From: UBA2767 sp964194535
GTDB lineage: Bacteria > Pseudomonadota > Alphaproteobacteria > Rhizobiales > Methyloligellaceae
Length of the DNA stretch: 13,305 nt
Assembly (NCBI GenBank): GCA_964194535.1
Contig: CAXMMX010000160.1
Location: 1-13,305 of the forward strand
Reading direction: 5' to 3'
A program made the translations under genes and the position numbers. This document shows, in pieces, positions 5,768 to 12,346 of this stretch. The notes under the pieces are model-generated. The model was not told the origin of the DNA. It did not search any database and saw only the letters and a list, made by a program, of their open reading frames with translations. The number at the start of each line of letters is the position of its first letter. Positions within the stretch are counted from its first letter, which is position 1.

Positions 5768-7459
5768 TCATCCTTCCTTCAGATCGGGCCCGGCATGGGC
5801 TTGGAGGTTCCAGCCCGATTGCCAGCGCTGCCACAGGATGTAGGCTCCACTGATCACCACGATGATGGCGATGACACCGCGCGGTACGCTGCCGTGCTGC
5901 AATGCCATCATGGCAAGCGGCAGGGCGACCGCAAAGCACGCCACGGGCAAATAGAACAGGGTCCACATTTTCTTGCCCCGGGCGTTCTGGAACCACGGGA
6001 ACGCTGCGGAAAACACCGCCACGATCAGGAAAAACAGTGACCAGGGCCGGGTAAAGAAGGGCATGAAGCTGTCATCTATGGCCACTGCCCGGGCCAGATT
6101 GAGCTCGGCGATATTGCCAAGCACAACGCCGAGGATCATCGGCGCCAAGGGAAATCCGAAATGGCGCATCAGAAAGCCGAGAATGCCGAACCAGAGCAGC
6201 GTCCACAGGTCGGAATCGACATTGTTCAGGGCAAAAACGCCCATCCCGCAAAAGCCCAGGATGATAGCCGCGAGGAAATACATGCGTATACGGGTGACCA
6301 GAATGAACACCCGCAGCATGCCCGACTGCAGGAACAGCATGATGAAGTTGGCGATGAAGAAGGCGATGAATATCGAATAGGCCAGCACCGGCTCTTCGGC
6401 GATAAATGTCGGGCTCGGCACCACATCATGTATCAGCAGCGCACCGAGCATCACCGCGGTGGTCACGTCGCCCGGGATTCCGAGCGCCATCATGGTGATC
6501 AGCGCGCCGCCCTCCACCGCATTGTTGGAAGTCTCTGGCGCGATGACGCCGTCGGGGATGCCCGTGCCGAACTTTTCCGGATGCTTGGATGCCTTTTTCG
6601 CCTGATCGTAGGCGAGGATGTTGGCGACCGATCCGCCGGCGCCGGGAAGGATGCCGGTGAATGTGCCGATAAATGCGGAGCGCAGCACGATGGTCCAGCG
6701 CTTGGCGATTTCCTTGATTGCGGCGCGATGCTCGATACGGGCCTGGATGGCGCCTTTTTCCGACAATGATTTTCGCGCCTGCGCTGGATCGCGCACATCG
6801 TTCAGCAGCTGTGAGAAGGCGAACAAGCCAATCAGCACGGCGATAAAATCGAACCCCTGAAGCAGCATTTCGCTGCCAAAATCGAACCGCGCCATGCCCA
6901 CCGCCTCATCTTCGCCGACGGTGCGCACCAGCAGCCCGAGCGCTCCGGCAATGAGGCCTTTGACGAGATTCTTTCCCGACAAGCTGGCGGTGATGGTGAG
7001 CGCGAACATGACCAGCATGAAATAGTCCCAGGGCTGGAACTCAAGACCCACACGGGCCAGTTGCGGCGCCAGCGTCACCAGCAAAATGGCGCTGATCATG
7101 CCGCCGCTGAAGGACGACCAGACGCCAAGCCCCAGCGCCAGGCCCGGTTTGCCTTTGCGCGCCATGGGAAAGCCGTCGAAGGTGGTGGCGACGGACGAAG
7201 GCGTGCCCGGGATGCCGGTGAGAATACCCGCCATCAACCCGCCCGAGAGACCCCCCACCAGTACGCTCACCATGGTCGCCAGCCCTTGGGAAGGCGGCAT
7301 CGAGAAGGTGAATGGCAGGGTGAGCACGACCGCCATGGCGATGGTGAAGCCGGGGATTGCGCCGGCGACAAGACCACCGGCCACGCCGAGCGTCATCAGC
7401 AACACGGTCTTGATCGTCAGGACCTCACCGAAGGCCAGTATAATATTTTCGATAATCAC
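5768..7459 (-). CDS. tctA: TTT-family large permease TctA
   Basis: 563 residues. It starts with GTG at 7457-7459, supported by AAGGGGAG eight bases upstream. It is the large, roughly 12-helix membrane subunit of a tripartite tricarboxylate transporter, a secondary transporter driven by ion gradients. Signatures are GGLVAGAIPGFTIAMA near the N terminus, GILTGIPGTPSSVATTFDG (about 79-97), GILPGAGGSVANILAYDQAKK in the second half, and ALGIPGDVTTAVMLGAL. The family is usually about 500 residues; this one has an extra C-terminal region of about 60-80 residues with two or three more helices (FYLPVACFAVALPLA and GVIAIIVVISGAYILW) and an acidic tail. It starts 25 bases after the tctB stop. Confidence 0.96.
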   Translation of the reverse strand: MIIENIILAFGEVLTIKTVLLMTLGVAGGLVAGAIPGFTIAMAVVLTLPFTFSMPPSQGLATMVSVLVGGLSGGLMAGILTGIPGTPSSVATTFDGFPMARKGKPGLALGLGVWSSFSGGMISAILLVTLAPQLARVGLEFQPWDYFMLVMFALTITASLSGKNLVKGLIAGALGLLVRTVGEDEAVGMARFDFGSEMLLQGFDFIAVLIGLFAFSQLLNDVRDPAQARKSLSEKGAIQARIEHRAAIKEIAKRWTIVLRSAFIGTFTGILPGAGGSVANILAYDQAKKASKHPEKFGTGIPDGVIAPETSNNAVEGGALITMMALGIPGDVTTAVMLGALLIHDVVPSPTFIAEEPVLAYSIFIAFFIANFIMLFLQSGMLRVFILVTRIRMYFLAAIILGFCGMGVFALNNVDSDLWTLLWFGILGFLMRHFGFPLAPMILGVVLGNIAELNLARAVAIDDSFMPFFTRPWSLFFLIVAVFSAAFPWFQNARGKKMWTLFYLPVACFAVALPLAMMALQHGSVPRGVIAIIVVISGAYILWQRWQSGWNLQAHAGPDLKEG

Positions 7460-7484
7460 GGCTGTGCTCCCCTTCGGTCCGCTG

Positions 7485-7985
7485 CTACAGGCCCGGAATC
7501 AGCATGCCCGTTGGCATCAGCACACGCAGTCCGTAGGTGAACACAGACCACATGCCGCCCACAGAAATCACCGCCACGGCGGCGTGAATCGCCATGTCGC
7601 GCAGCGACCAGCCGCCGAGTGCACAAAGCAAAACGAAAACGAACGCCATGCCGTCGAGCAGCATGCCGAGCACCGGCAGCAGTGCAAGATACGCGGCGAA
7701 CAGCCCAAAACAAATGATCGGATTGCGCCAGTAAACCAGATAGCCCATCAGGCTCGCGGGCAGCTCCTCCTCCCCCTCGGGGGCGGATTCGGGATCGGCG
7801 CGCAGCGACTGCATCAGATAAAGCGCAGAGAGAAAGCCGAATATGACCAGGATAATCCGTGGCCACACCGATGGCGCCAGCACGCCATAATCAGGTTCAC
7901 GGATATCGAAACTGGCCCACAACATGAAGCCGGTGAACAGCAGCAAAGCCACGGCCAGCCACGCATCGCGGTTCATTCGGTTCAT
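7485..7985 (-). CDS. tctB: TTT-family small permease TctB
   Basis: 166 residues with four predicted membrane helices: about 8-24 (AWLAVALLLFTGFMLWA), 42-60, 87-115 (a paired segment) and 130-150. A short charged loop (ADPESAPEGEEELPA) joins the second and third. This is the standard layout of TctB, the small membrane subunit that pairs with TctA. AGGGGGG lies four to five bases before the ATG at 7983-7985, so this start is preferred over a second in-frame ATG three codons later. TctB proteins are poorly conserved; size, topology and position between tctC and tctA carry the call. Confidence 0.93.
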   Translation of the reverse strand: MNRMNRDAWLAVALLLFTGFMLWASFDIREPDYGVLAPSVWPRIILVIFGFLSALYLMQSLRADPESAPEGEEELPASLMGYLVYWRNPIICFGLFAAYLALLPVLGMLLDGMAFVFVLLCALGGWSLRDMAIHAAVAVISVGGMWSVFTYGLRVLMPTGMLIPGL

Positions 7986-8021
7986 AAGACCCCCCTGAGC
8001 AATGAAGAAGAGTGAATGGAA

Positions 8022-8056
8022 CGCGCGGGGTCAGGGTAAAGGCCCTGACCCGCGCG
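8022..8056 (-). promoter_or_regulatory. Strong intercistronic hairpin between tctC and tctB
   Basis: CGCGCGGGGTCAGGG (8022-8036) and CCCTGACCCGCGCG (8043-8056) pair over 14 bp with a single bulged G and a six-base loop. No T run follows on the minus strand, so it is unlikely to be a full terminator. Hairpins here commonly protect the 3' end of a binding-protein message or attenuate read-through, letting the cell make more TctC than TctA and TctB. Confidence 0.6.
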
Positions 8057-8074
8057 GACAGATGCTGATCAGGA

Positions 8075-9043
8075 TTATTTGCCCTTGTACATGCCGATCT
8101 TGATGGCGACCTTCTTGTGGTCCTCAAAGGTCATATTGGCCCATTTACGGTAGTCGGCCGGGCCGACCCACTCCACGTCCGTGCCCTTGGCGTCCATCGA
8201 CTTTTTCAAGCCCGCATCTTCTGTAGCCTTTTTGAACACCTGCGACCAAAACTCGATCTTGTCCTTCGGCGTGCCCTTTGGCGCAACGATACCGCGCTTC
8301 AGCGCATAGACCAGATCGACACCCAGCTCTTTCAATGTTGGCAGATTGGGAAGATGTTTGGAGCGTTTTTCAGCGGCAATGGCGAACGCTTTGAGTTCGC
8401 CGCCTTCCAGATATTTACGGCCCGAGGCCACGTTGAGCGTGCCGAGCTTGATCGATCCGGAAAGCAGCGCCGTCATGCGCTGGCGGGTGCCGTCAAACGG
8501 CACATATTTGAATTTCATGCCCGTGAGGTCCTCCAGGATCAACCACATGAATTGGCTGGTGGAACCAAAGGTCGCACCGGTGGGAATCGTGCCGGGTGCC
8601 GCCATCGAGGCCTTCTTCAAATCTTCAAGCGTGTTCCAGGGAACGTTCTTGGAAGCACCGATAATATCGGGGGTTGATGTCAGCAGGGCGACCGTTTCGA
8701 AATTGTCAAACTGGAACGCGATGCGCCCGTTAAGATAGCTTGTAATGGCGCTCTGGTGAATCGCGAACAGCGTGCAGCCATCAGGCTTGGACTTGGCCGC
8801 CTCTTTGGCGCCCTTGTTGCCGCCCTGGCCCGGCACGGTTACGACCTGAATGCGCGGCTTGGCGCCGGAATCGTTGATGATCTTTTCAAAGATATTGAAG
8901 ATGACGGCAGTTCCGCCACCTGGCCCCCACGGCACGATCAGCTTGGCCGTGTCGCAGGAAAAAGAGGCAGCCGACGCGGGCGCTACGCCGAACAGGCCTA
9001 TTGCCGCGACCGACAAAACCAGGGATTTCAAAATTTTCTTCAT
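8075..9043 (-). CDS. tctC: TTT-family periplasmic substrate-binding protein TctC
   Basis: 322 residues with a signal peptide (about 1-25, MKKILKSLVLSVAAIGLFGV then APASAA). The mature protein has the Bug/TctC signatures: LIVPWGPGGGTAVIF (about 35-49) in place of the usual PWPPGG loop, VPGQGGNKGAKEAAKSKPDG (about 70-89), GATFGSTSQF near 160, and LPTLKELGVDL near 230. It captures an organic acid in the periplasm and delivers it to TctA/TctB. GGGAGG lies five bases before the ATG, a strong ribosome-binding site that fits a highly expressed first gene. The ligand cannot be read from sequence. The family binds citrate, dicarboxylates, aromatic acids, amino acids and sulfonates. Confidence 0.96.
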   Translation of the reverse strand: MKKILKSLVLSVAAIGLFGVAPASAASFSCDTAKLIVPWGPGGGTAVIFNIFEKIINDSGAKPRIQVVTVPGQGGNKGAKEAAKSKPDGCTLFAIHQSAITSYLNGRIAFQFDNFETVALLTSTPDIIGASKNVPWNTLEDLKKASMAAPGTIPTGATFGSTSQFMWLILEDLTGMKFKYVPFDGTRQRMTALLSGSIKLGTLNVASGRKYLEGGELKAFAIAAEKRSKHLPNLPTLKELGVDLVYALKRGIVAPKGTPKDKIEFWSQVFKKATEDAGLKKSMDAKGTDVEWVGPADYRKWANMTFEDHKKVAIKIGMYKGK

Positions 9044-9165
9044 TCAAACCTCCCAGTGATTACTCGAATTTGCCGCGCTAGCCGTGCTGGTGTCAGCGCT
9101 GCTGCACGATCGTTATCAGTTGAGGATACGAGCTTAAGCCATGAAGAGATAAATGTCGTGTACCT

Positions 9166-9180
9166 CTGTTTGAAAAACAG
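9166..9180. promoter_or_regulatory. Palindrome in the tctC/pilZ divergent region
   Basis: CTGTTT, GAA, AAACAG is a perfect 6-bp inverted repeat. A second AAACAGTT follows about 20 bases later (9195-9202). It lies about 125 bases upstream of tctC and 105 upstream of the PilZ gene, a plausible operator for either. No regulator gene is adjacent. The 240-base intergenic region shows no clear sigma-70 promoter for tctC. Confidence 0.35.
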
Positions 9181-9285
9181 TTCTCTTAGATACAAACAGT
9201 TAAATACGAACGGGAAGAAGCCGCTTTAGCTAACATTAACCCCGCTTGTCTATGGTGAAGCGCTGATTTAAATGGTTTGATATCA

Positions 9286-9690
9286 ATGACTTCCTTCGAC
9301 AATCGTTCTGAAGAGCGCAGGAAGGGGAGCGTGCAGGCCTTCGCTTCCGACCTCACGGTTACCTTCGATATCAAGTGCATCATCCGCGATGTCAGCGAGA
9401 GTGGCTGCATGATTGTCTCCAGCCAGATTCACGAACTTCCCGATCTCATCCAACTGGTCCCGGAAGGCTTCGACCAGCCGCTCAATGGCAGGATCGTCTG
9501 GCGAAAAGACAAGATGGCGGGAATCTCGTTTCTATCCGCCAATAGCAATGAGGTTTCCGAACGCCTGAATCAATTCTACTATTCCGCCATGCTTGAAACA
9601 GAGGAGGATGAGCCGCTCCTCCTGAACTGTCTCGCTCGTCCTCTGGGAAATGCCGATCGCCTGGCAATATATAATCCGCGCGCCAAATAA
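9286..9690 (+). CDS. Single-domain PilZ protein (c-di-GMP binding)
   Basis: 134 residues. The PilZ fingerprint is present: Arg7 and Arg11 (RSEER, an RxxxR motif) and D35-V-S-E-S-G40 (the DxSxxG motif), followed by beta-strand sequence GRIVWRKDKMAGISFL (68-83). PilZ domains bind cyclic di-GMP and change motility, cell-surface or enzyme behaviour through partner contact. A C-terminal tail of about 50 residues (LETEEDEPLLLNCLARPL and onward) is not part of the domain. The ATG at 9286-9288 has no Shine-Dalgarno sequence; a weak -35/-10 pair (TTGTCT, 17 bases, TAAATG at 9246-9274) would give a nearly leaderless message. It is the last gene before the attachment-site remnant. Confidence 0.88.
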   Translation: MTSFDNRSEERRKGSVQAFASDLTVTFDIKCIIRDVSESGCMIVSSQIHELPDLIQLVPEGFDQPLNGRIVWRKDKMAGISFLSANSNEVSERLNQFYYSAMLETEEDEPLLLNCLARPLGNADRLAIYNPRAK

Positions 9691-9780
9691 GCACCCATTC
9701 CCGCCAGAACCACCTGATCAGAAACTTCAGGGATGACATTCCGGCGGCAGGTCGATATTGCCACAATGAAATAAAAAAAG

Positions 9781-9823
9781 TGGTGCCGCATGGGTGACTC
9801 GAATACCAGACCCCATCATTACG
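9781..9823 (-). other. tRNA-Thr(CGT)-like 3' half, attachment-site remnant
   Basis: Minus-strand reading starts at CGTAATGATGGGGTC, the anticodon (CGT) with the anticodon 3' stem and variable loop seen in alphaproteobacterial tRNA-Thr(CGT). It continues through a T loop TTCGAGT to ATGCGGC, A, CCA. The T stem is broken (TGGTA against CACCC has mispairs), so the copy is no longer under tRNA selection. The 5' half is missing: TAATAG replaces the expected AATGATG at the anticodon. This is what the displaced 3' half at one end of an integrated element looks like. The intact tRNA-Thr would lie at the other end, outside the window. Confidence 0.68.
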
Positions 9824-9827
9824 TAAT

Positions 9828-9905
9828 AGAAGGTATACCCCTTGCATAAGGGTGTATGGGTCGGCATAAGGGGTAATAATTATTATATTTCAACGTATAC
9901 CTTCT
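9828..9905. repeat. Arm-type repeats beside the attachment site
   Basis: AGAAGGTATAC (9828-9838) and GTATACCTTCT (9895-9905) are an exact 11-bp inverted repeat. Between them GCATAAGGG occurs twice (9844-9852 and 9864-9872) with a 20-bp period. The cluster starts five bases from the tRNA remnant and ends 70 bases before the integrase gene. Such repeats are the usual arm-type binding sites for the N-terminal domain of P4-type integrases, and IHF-like bending could use the AT-rich stretch 9875-9890. Confidence 0.55.
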
Positions 9906-9914
9906 GATTGCAAG

Positions 9915-9943
9915 TTGCAAGAGGTAGCGTGAGATGGCATAAT
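9915..9943 (+). promoter_or_regulatory. Sigma-70-like promoter of the integrase gene
   Basis: TTGCAA (9915-9920), exactly 17 bases, then CATAAT (9938-9943), about 35 bases before the start codon. Five of six bases match the consensus at -10 and four at -35. It lies just outside the repeats at 9828-9905, so integrase binding there could repress it. Confidence 0.6.
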
Positions 9944-9977
9944 TAATCTTCCCATCGTCTTCCCAGGAGACAGATTG

Positions 9978-11156
9978 ATGAAGCTCACACAAGCCAACGT
10001 CAAGACAGTCAGGCTACCGGCTGGCAAGTCTGACACCATCTTTTTCGACGACGATATTCCCGGCTTCGGTCTGCGTGTTCGCGATGGGGGATCGCGCGCT
10101 TATATTGTCCAGTACAAGAGCGGCGCGAAACATCGGCGCATGACTCTTGGGTCTATCAATATACGGACATTGAAAGAGGCTAGAGATACCGCGCGTGACA
10201 TTCTTGCCGCGGTGAGGCTGGGCAAAGACCCGGCGGGTGAGAAGGTGCTAGCGCGGTCCAAGGCAGCCGAGACATTCAAGCCAATCGCGGCTCTCTTTCT
10301 GAAACACCAGAAGCAGCAGTTGCGTCCCAGTAGCTATGCCGCCGCAGACCTTTATCTTTCAAACCACTGGAGACCACTTCACGGCCTGGCATTGGACAAG
10401 ATTGAACGAAAGACGATTGCAAGACAGCTCGACAAGATAACTGATACCCGCGGTGCCGTTTCTGCTGTCCGCGCCCGCGCTGCTCTGTCCGCTTTTTTCT
10501 CATGGGCTATTAGGCAGGGTCTGTGCGATGCCAACCCGGTCATTGGCACCAACAAGGCCAAGTACGTTCCTCGCGAGCGCAACCTGTCTAAGCAGGAAAT
10601 AGTAGCCGTATGGAATGCTCTGCCCAATTCGCACTACGGACACATTGTTAAATTGCTGTTTCTGACGGGGTGCCGCAAGAACGAGATTGGATTGCTCTCA
10701 CGCGATGAGGTTGATCTGGAGGGCCGCCTGATCACCTTGCCTAGTGAACGCACCAAAAACCACCGCGCCCACGACGTGCCCTTGTCAGGCGCTTCCTATG
10801 ATCTTCTGGCTGATGTAATCGCCAGGGATGGCTGCCTGTTTGGGAGGAGCGCTAATGGCTTTTCAGGCTGGTCAAAGGCCAAGGCCCGGCTTGATAGGGA
10901 ATTGCCATCAATGGAACCGTGGCACCTGCATGACATCCGCCGCACTGTCGCAACTGGCATGGCGGATCTAGGTGTTCAGCCGCATATCGTGGAAGCCGTC
11001 CTGAACCACGTCTCCGGGCACAAGGCCGGCGTAGCTGGTATCTACAATCGCGCGGCTTACTCAAAGGAAAAAACGGACGCGCTCAATATGTGGGCCAACC
11101 ACATCGAGGTGCTGCTGTCCGGGGCTGATAACGTCCGTCGCTTGGAAAGCGCATAA
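9978..11156 (+). CDS. P4-type tyrosine recombinase (site-specific integrase)
   Basis: 392 residues from the ATG at 9978-9980, chosen because AGGAGA lies seven bases upstream; a TTG directly before it is not needed. Residues 1-90 are the DUF4102-type arm-binding domain (DDDIPGFGLRVRDGGSRAYI, RRMTLGSINIRTLKEAR). About 100-190 is the core-binding SAM-like domain. About 200-375 is the catalytic domain with R233 (TGCRKNEI), K260, H318-x-x-R321 (HLHDIRR), H344 (LNHVSG) and the nucleophile Y356 (IYNR). All catalytic residues are present, so it should be active. It integrates and excises the element by recombination at a tRNA 3' half. The adjacent tRNA-Thr remnant and arm repeats support this. The length is normal for the family. 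Confidence 0.96.
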   Translation: MKLTQANVKTVRLPAGKSDTIFFDDDIPGFGLRVRDGGSRAYIVQYKSGAKHRRMTLGSINIRTLKEARDTARDILAAVRLGKDPAGEKVLARSKAAETFKPIAALFLKHQKQQLRPSSYAAADLYLSNHWRPLHGLALDKIERKTIARQLDKITDTRGAVSAVRARAALSAFFSWAIRQGLCDANPVIGTNKAKYVPRERNLSKQEIVAVWNALPNSHYGHIVKLLFLTGCRKNEIGLLSRDEVDLEGRLITLPSERTKNHRAHDVPLSGASYDLLADVIARDGCLFGRSANGFSGWSKAKARLDRELPSMEPWHLHDIRRTVATGMADLGVQPHIVEAVLNHVSGHKAGVAGIYNRAAYSKEKTDALNMWANHIEVLLSGADNVRRLESA

Positions 11157-11160
11157 ATAA

Positions 11161-11296
11161 GGCCAGCGAAATGCTGACCCTCTGCGCTATACTCAGCCCA
11201 AGAGCCTCGCATTGGCCTCACCCGCTTTATGCTGGGCATGAGCGGGCGCTCCTGTTTACTTGCTACCCAGCTGTTAGAGCAGTGAGCGCCCGCACT
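11161..11296. repeat. Repeated hairpins downstream of the integrase (set 1)
   Basis: GGCCAGCGAAATGCTGACC (11161-11179), right after the integrase stop, is an imperfect version of hairpin H1, whose best copy is at 11673-11691. From 11231 a second hairpin, H2, begins GGGCATGAGCGGGCGCTC and is closed by GAGCGCCCGC (about 11284-11293), a 10-bp stem with a loop of about 32 bases. Neither encodes a convincing protein. The H1 copy may help end the integrase transcript. Confidence 0.5.
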
Positions 11297-11334
11297 CAAT
11301 TCCTCAGCACGCGTCTTTTATGATACGCTCAGCT

Positions 11335-11467
11335 CAAGTGCCCGGTGTGGTGCTTCTCCTTGAGCAACAGATACCGGGCATGGCGGGCGCTTATCTTTCT
11401 ACTCGCATGGCTTTGGTGAGCGCCCGCATCCCTTTCCCCATAAGAAAAGGGCCAGCGCGATGCTGAC
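11335..11467. repeat. Repeat unit, copy 1 (CAAGTGCCCGG to H1)
   Basis: In order: CAAGTGCCCGG (11335-11345), CTCCTT, GGGCATGGCGGGCGCT, closing arm GAGCGCCCGC, then CATCCCTTTCCCCATAAGAA and GGGCCAGCGCGATGCTG. The same order recurs at 11764-11886, about 430 bases later. The two hairpins (GCGGGCGCT with AGCGCCCGC, and the GGCCAGC family) are kept while the loops differ. The copies flank the small lipoprotein ORF as direct repeats. Confidence 0.55.
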
Positions 11468-11496
11468 TCCTGTCCACAATAAGGAGAGATAAACAA

Positions 11497-11808
11497 ATGA
11501 TCCGGCTGTTACCGCTCATACTCATCGCAGCCCTTCTGGCCGCCTGCTCAAAAGCCAACAGCAAGCGCATCAGGACTCTGCAACTTTCCGGCGCAACGGT
11601 GGTTGCGTTCGCGGAGCTGCCTCTTCCCATCAGCCCTGCTTCCACGCCCGCATCCTTTCCCAACAACAAAGAGGCCAGCGCAATGCTGGCCGCTCATTTG
11701 CTTGTGCCTGTGGCGCGCTCATATCAATATTGCGTGAGCTACCGGCGAATCGTTGTATCTACCCAAGTGCCCGGCACCAAACTCTCCTTACTATTAAGCT
11801 GGGCATGA
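11497..11808 (+). CDS. Small lipoprotein-like ORF running into repeats
   Basis: 103 residues from ATG 11497, with AAGGAGA about ten bases upstream. The start is a textbook lipoprotein signal: MIRLLPLILIAALLAAC with lipobox LLAAC (Cys17 lipidated), then SKANSKR. After about residue 50 the reading frame crosses the repeat region (CGCCCGCATCC and the H1 hairpin at 11673-11691) and the protein becomes low-complexity and Cys/Tyr-bearing without recognisable features. Either the true protein is shorter and a frameshift or repeat insertion extended it, or the tail is genuine. The entericidin/Rz1 size class comes to mind, but no family signature is visible. The lipoprotein start is well supported; the end is not. 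Confidence 0.5.
   Translation: MIRLLPLILIAALLAACSKANSKRIRTLQLSGATVVAFAELPLPISPASTPASFPNNKEASAMLAAHLLVPVARSYQYCVSYRRIVVSTQVPGTKLSLLLSWA
11645..11691. repeat. Partial repeat with perfect H1 hairpin
   Basis: CGCCCGCATCCTTTCCC (11645-11661) is followed by GGCCAGCGCAATGCTGGCC (11673-11691), a perfect 7-bp stem with a five-base loop. It is the third partial copy of the right part of the repeat unit and lies inside the extended lipoprotein frame. Confidence 0.5.
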
Positions 11809-11886
11809 GCGGGCGCTCATGTTCTGGTGAGCGGTGAGTGCCCGCATCCCTTCACCATAAGAAAAGGGCCAGCGCGAAGCTGGCCC
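11764..11886. repeat. Repeat unit, copy 2 (CAAGTGCCCGG to H1)
   Basis: CAAGTGCCCGG (11764-11774), then GGGCATGAGCGGGCGCTC (from 11801), closing arm GAGTGCCCGC (about 11836-11845), CATCCCTTCACCATAAGAAA and GGGCCAGCGCGAAGCTGGCCC (11866-11886). In this copy one stem base has changed from C to T, which still allows a G-U pair in RNA but only on the plus-strand transcript. Confidence 0.55.
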
Positions 11887-11890
11887 CTTC
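11866..11890 (-). terminator. Terminator of the 11908-12273 gene
   Basis: On the minus strand GGGCCAGC, loop TTCGC, then GCTGGCCC followed by TTTTCTT: a perfect 8-bp GC-rich stem with a T run (T run at 11865-11859), about 20 bases after the stop codon. The same hairpin is the H1 element of the repeat unit, so the gene's terminator and the repeat are one structure. Confidence 0.7.
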
Positions 11891-11907
11891 ATTTCATGTA
11901 AGCCCTG

Positions 11908-12273
11908 TTATGCCCGATTGAGTTCCGCTATCGGGTCTAGCCCGGTAATAGCCCTCAGCTCGGTATAGGCCGAATGCAGGGCAGCGTTGGCACCCCACGT
12001 TTCCCCCATGCCTGCCATCTCCTCGTCGATTTGAACGGCCAGCTTCACGATTGAGGATGCCGGCGTTGCATCGGACAGGTTTATTATCGCTTCTTCTGCC
12101 TGCTCCCAGCGCAGGATTGCCTGCTGCTCGTTTGGCCCATCTATAGCGAGGCCGACGCCACGCTTGGCGGCAACCCACTCACGCCATAACGTCATGGCCT
12201 GAGCGCCGGCACCAGCGATAGCCTGGCGGCGGTTTACAGAAGTCGTATTCGTGGTAGGGGTTTTCTTGGTCAT
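11908..12273 (-). CDS. Small helical protein of the element, unknown function
   Basis: 121 residues from the ATG at 12271-12273, chosen because AGAAGGAG lies eight bases upstream. The longer frame to 12354 lacks a ribosome-binding site and crosses the promoter. The N terminus is polar (MTKKTPTTNTTSVNRRQAIAGAGAQAM) with a twin Arg but no real hydrophobic core, so Tat export is unlikely. The rest is helical and rich in Ala and Glu (LWREWVAAKRGVG, ILRWEQAEEAIINLSD, VKLAVQIDEEMAG, ALHSAYTELRAITGLDP). Short acidic helical proteins with a WxxW start are, from memory, common in alphaproteobacterial prophages and islands, but I cannot name this one. Its promoter overlaps a GANTC-bearing palindrome. 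Confidence 0.75.
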   Translation of the reverse strand: MTKKTPTTNTTSVNRRQAIAGAGAQAMTLWREWVAAKRGVGLAIDGPNEQQAILRWEQAEEAIINLSDATPASSIVKLAVQIDEEMAGMGETWGANAALHSAYTELRAITGLDPIAELNRA

Positions 12274-12346
12274 GATCGCTTCTCCTTCTGTTAGCGGTTG
12301 TGGCAAGTGCCGGCCAGGGGAAGCGCATCCTCTGGTCGGTGCGCTA

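Noticed and set aside
7086..8015. 309-codon plus-strand open frame
   Set aside because: Antisense to tctA and tctB; rich in His, Gln and Arg with no domain features.
9781..9823. Functional tRNA-Thr gene
   Set aside because: No 5' half, and the T stem has mismatches, so it can only be a remnant.
11161..11890. CRISPR array
   Set aside because: Repeats are unevenly spaced, differ in length and form two different hairpins; there are no uniform spacers and no cas genes.
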